NCBI GenBank assembly: GCA_035544835.1
Contig: DASZZV010000036.1
Span: 1 to 32,496 of the forward strand
Source of the DNA: DASZZV01 sp035544835
GTDB taxonomy: Bacteria > Acidobacteriota > Thermoanaerobaculia > Gp7-AA8
DNA length: 32,496 nucleotides
Direction: 5' to 3'
Shown: positions 30,942 through 32,496 of the stretch, piece by piece
How positions within the stretch are numbered: the first letter of the stretch is position 1
How the letters are laid out: each line of letters opens with the position of its first letter
Position numbers and translations under genes: made by a program
The notes under the pieces: generated by a model
What the model was told of the DNA's origin: nothing
What the model saw: the letters and a program-made list of their open reading frames with translations, nothing else
Databases searched by the model: none

Positions 30942-32183
30942 ATGATGAATCGAAGAATTTTCCTTAAGTCGGGCGGCCTGGCCCTTGTCGCTTCCGGACT
31001 TCTGCCCGGCGTGTTCGTCCGCATGGCCGCGGCGGGTGCCACACGGGGACGCAAGACACTCGTGGTCGTGTTTCAACGTGGCGCGGTGGATGGCCTGAAC
31101 GTGGTAGTTCCTTACGGGGAGAGCGACTATTACCGGCTCCGGCCGAACATCGCCATTCCTCGGCCTGGCACGGGGCCGGAGGCCGCTGTGGATCTCGATG
31201 GCTTCTTCGGCCTGCATCCATCACTCGCTCCGCTGCAGCCGCTTTTCATGGACCGCTCGCTCGCTTTCGTGCACGCCACCGGAAGCCCGGACAACACGCG
31301 GTCGCATTTCGACGCCCAGGACTTTATGGAGTCGGGTACACCCGGGGTGAAGTCGACGCCTGATGGCTTTCTGTCACGCGCCATCCAGGGACGGAAAGAG
31401 AAGGTATCGCCGCTGCGGGCCGTCTCTCTGACCTCGTCGATGCCGCGAATTCTGACCGGCGCAGGCGGAGCGGTGGCGATGTCCGATGTGAGCCGTTTCG
31501 GCATTCAGGCAGGAAGCGCTTCCTCCCTGGTCTCCGACTCGTTCGAGTCGATGTATAGCAATGCCGTCGATCAGACACTGGGCGGCACGGCGCAGGAATC
31601 TTTTGAAGCCATGAAGATCCTGAAAAGCTTCGATCCGGCGCGGCTGCAACCGGAAAACGGAGCCGTTTATCCGCCGGGACCATTTGGCTCGTCGATGAAA
31701 CAGATCGCGCAGCTGATCAAGGGTGGTGTCGGGCTCGAGGTCGCTTTCACCGATATCGGCGGATGGGATACTCATGTCGCCGAGGGCAATGCGCGCGGAC
31801 AGCTCGCCAACAATCTGCGAAATTACGCCGCCGCGATCGGCGCTTTCGGGCGCGACCTCGGATCGCGGCTGTCCGACGTCGTTCTGGTCACCGTCTCCGA
31901 GTTCGGAAGAACAGTTCGAGAAAACGGAAATCGAGGAACGGATCACGGGCACGGCAACGTGATGCTGGTGATGGGTGGTGGAGTCCGGGGAGGGAAAGTG
32001 CACGGCCAGTGGCCGGGGCTGAATTCCGGAGCGCTCTACGAAAACCGCGATCTCGCCGTGACGACCGACTTCCGAGATGTCTTCGGCGAGGTGCTGAGCA
32101 AGCAGTTGGGAGTGGCCAGCCTCGACAAGGTGTTCCCGGGCTACACTTCTTCGCCGCGAAAGTGGCGGGGGGTGATGGCATAG
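30942..32183 (+). CDS. DUF1501 family protein with Tat signal
   Basis: A 413-residue protein. NRRIFLKSGGLALVASGLLPG near the N-terminus is a twin-arginine signal, so it is probably exported already folded. The body has the DUF1501 marks VVFQRGAVDGLNVVVPY, LHPSLAPLQPLF, ATGSPDNTRSHFDAQDFMESG, FTDIGGWDTHVAEG, TVSEFGRTVREN then GTDHGHGN, and VHGQWPGL. These resemble the metal-site pattern of the alkaline-phosphatase/sulfatase fold (H and D residues in GGWDTH and DHGHG), so a metallo-hydrolase role is plausible but unproven. GAGGT at 30931-30935 precedes the ATG pair. It is coupled in order with DUF1800 (22-nt gap). Confidence 0.91.
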   Translation: MMNRRIFLKSGGLALVASGLLPGVFVRMAAAGATRGRKTLVVVFQRGAVDGLNVVVPYGESDYYRLRPNIAIPRPGTGPEAAVDLDGFFGLHPSLAPLQPLFMDRSLAFVHATGSPDNTRSHFDAQDFMESGTPGVKSTPDGFLSRAIQGRKEKVSPLRAVSLTSSMPRILTGAGGAVAMSDVSRFGIQAGSASSLVSDSFESMYSNAVDQTLGGTAQESFEAMKILKSFDPARLQPENGAVYPPGPFGSSMKQIAQLIKGGVGLEVAFTDIGGWDTHVAEGNARGQLANNLRNYAAAIGAFGRDLGSRLSDVVLVTVSEFGRTVRENGNRGTDHGHGNVMLVMGGGVRGGKVHGQWPGLNSGALYENRDLAVTTDFRDVFGEVLSKQLGVASLDKVFPGYTSSPRKWRGVMA

Positions 32184-32312
32184 GGACGCGGGGATCGTCG
32201 TCTTGGAAAGCGTCGCGGAGACGACGATGGGGATCGACATTCGAAATTGCATGATTGCGCGATTGCACGATTTGAAAACAACGCAGGTGCTTTGATTCTT
32301 GTCGCAGATGGG

Positions 32313-32496
32313 TGTCATTCCGAGCGGTGGAACAACGGAGGCACGTTGTTGAGGCCCAAATGAACCGTTGTCATCCTGAGCGATTGACCGCGGAGCGCGG
32401 CGTCTGAGTGAAAGAAACCAGGGTGTCATCCCGAGCGTCGAGCGAGGGATCTGGGAGGGGGCCTTGCGGTGTGGAGTCTTGGAGCTCTCTTACGAT
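32313..32496. repeat. Dispersed repeat units at the window end (second copy of the 25.2-kb composite)
   Basis: Three units starting tgtcattccgagcg, tgtcatcctgagcg and tgtcatcccgagcg begin at 32313, 32369 and 32424, about 55 nt apart. From 32369 to about 32466 the order and spacing follow 25170-25266: unit, GC-rich segment, ctgag...aaagaaac, second unit, gagggatctggg, gggggcctt. The matching right arm would lie beyond the window. The preceding 32184-32312 holds nothing I recognise. Confidence 0.75.

Noticed and set aside
32313..32496. CRISPR-like array, from repeat units about 55 nt apart
   Set aside because: Only three units, the repeats are 14 nt and imperfect, and the intervening sequence recurs at 25.2 kb, so these are parts of a composite repeat and not spacers.

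Overview
The window is GC-rich, densely coded bacterial DNA from a chromosome. Several traits point to Acidobacteriota, perhaps a Thermoanaerobaculia-like lineage: the pilin style (an N-terminal helix followed by QKRTMADMR), the DUF1800/DUF1501 pair, several YfhO-type membrane proteins, and intergenic spaces filled with long inverted repeats. This placement is an inference from gene content, not a marker-gene result. There are about 22 credible protein genes, two gene remnants and no rRNA, tRNA, CRISPR array or transposase gene.

Layout. 1-360: hairpin-rich intergenic DNA and a promoter. 361-2361: glyA and a siroheme-synthase-type dehydrogenase/chelatase. 2438-17198: an accessory-looking block with a DPM1-like family 2 glycosyltransferase (minus strand), three related YfhO-type GT-C membrane proteins (two plus, one minus), a remnant of a further YfhO gene, a membrane-anchored M20 peptidase homologue, two type IV pilin-like genes in tandem, a secreted M20 peptidase and a fourth YfhO-type protein. 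17277-21030: a small Fis-type DNA-binding protein, RNase R and a TPR protein. 21293-22483 (minus): a response regulator fused to a SpoIIE/RsbU-type phosphatase. 22550-26486: pth, then an AAA+ (ChlI/MoxR-like) ATPase, a ribbon-helix-helix/TPR protein and a VWA (MIDAS) protein. 26684-28990: a Uma2-family nuclease-like gene, a small antitoxin-like gene overlapping a broken ParE-like toxin, and serS. 29201-32183: a DUF1800 protein with a Sec signal and a DUF1501 protein with a Tat signal.

How the genes may work together. The 2.4-17.2 kb block could be a surface glycosylation system: the DPM1-like enzyme would make polyprenyl-phosphate sugar, the YfhO-type GT-C proteins would transfer it outside the membrane, and the two pilins and M20 proteins are the neighbouring exported candidates. 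This is a hypothesis from gene content and order. The ATPase/RHH-TPR/VWA set resembles known AAA-MIDAS chaperone pairs (ChlI/ChlD, CbbQ/CbbO, RavA/ViaA), with an unusual small protein between the two partners.

Two window-wide patterns stand out. Six genes have a TANNNT -10-like box only 6-9 nt before the start codon, which suggests leaderless mRNAs. Nearly every larger intergenic gap carries a different long inverted repeat (16-46 bp arms), and one composite repeat occurs at both 25.2 kb and 32.4 kb.
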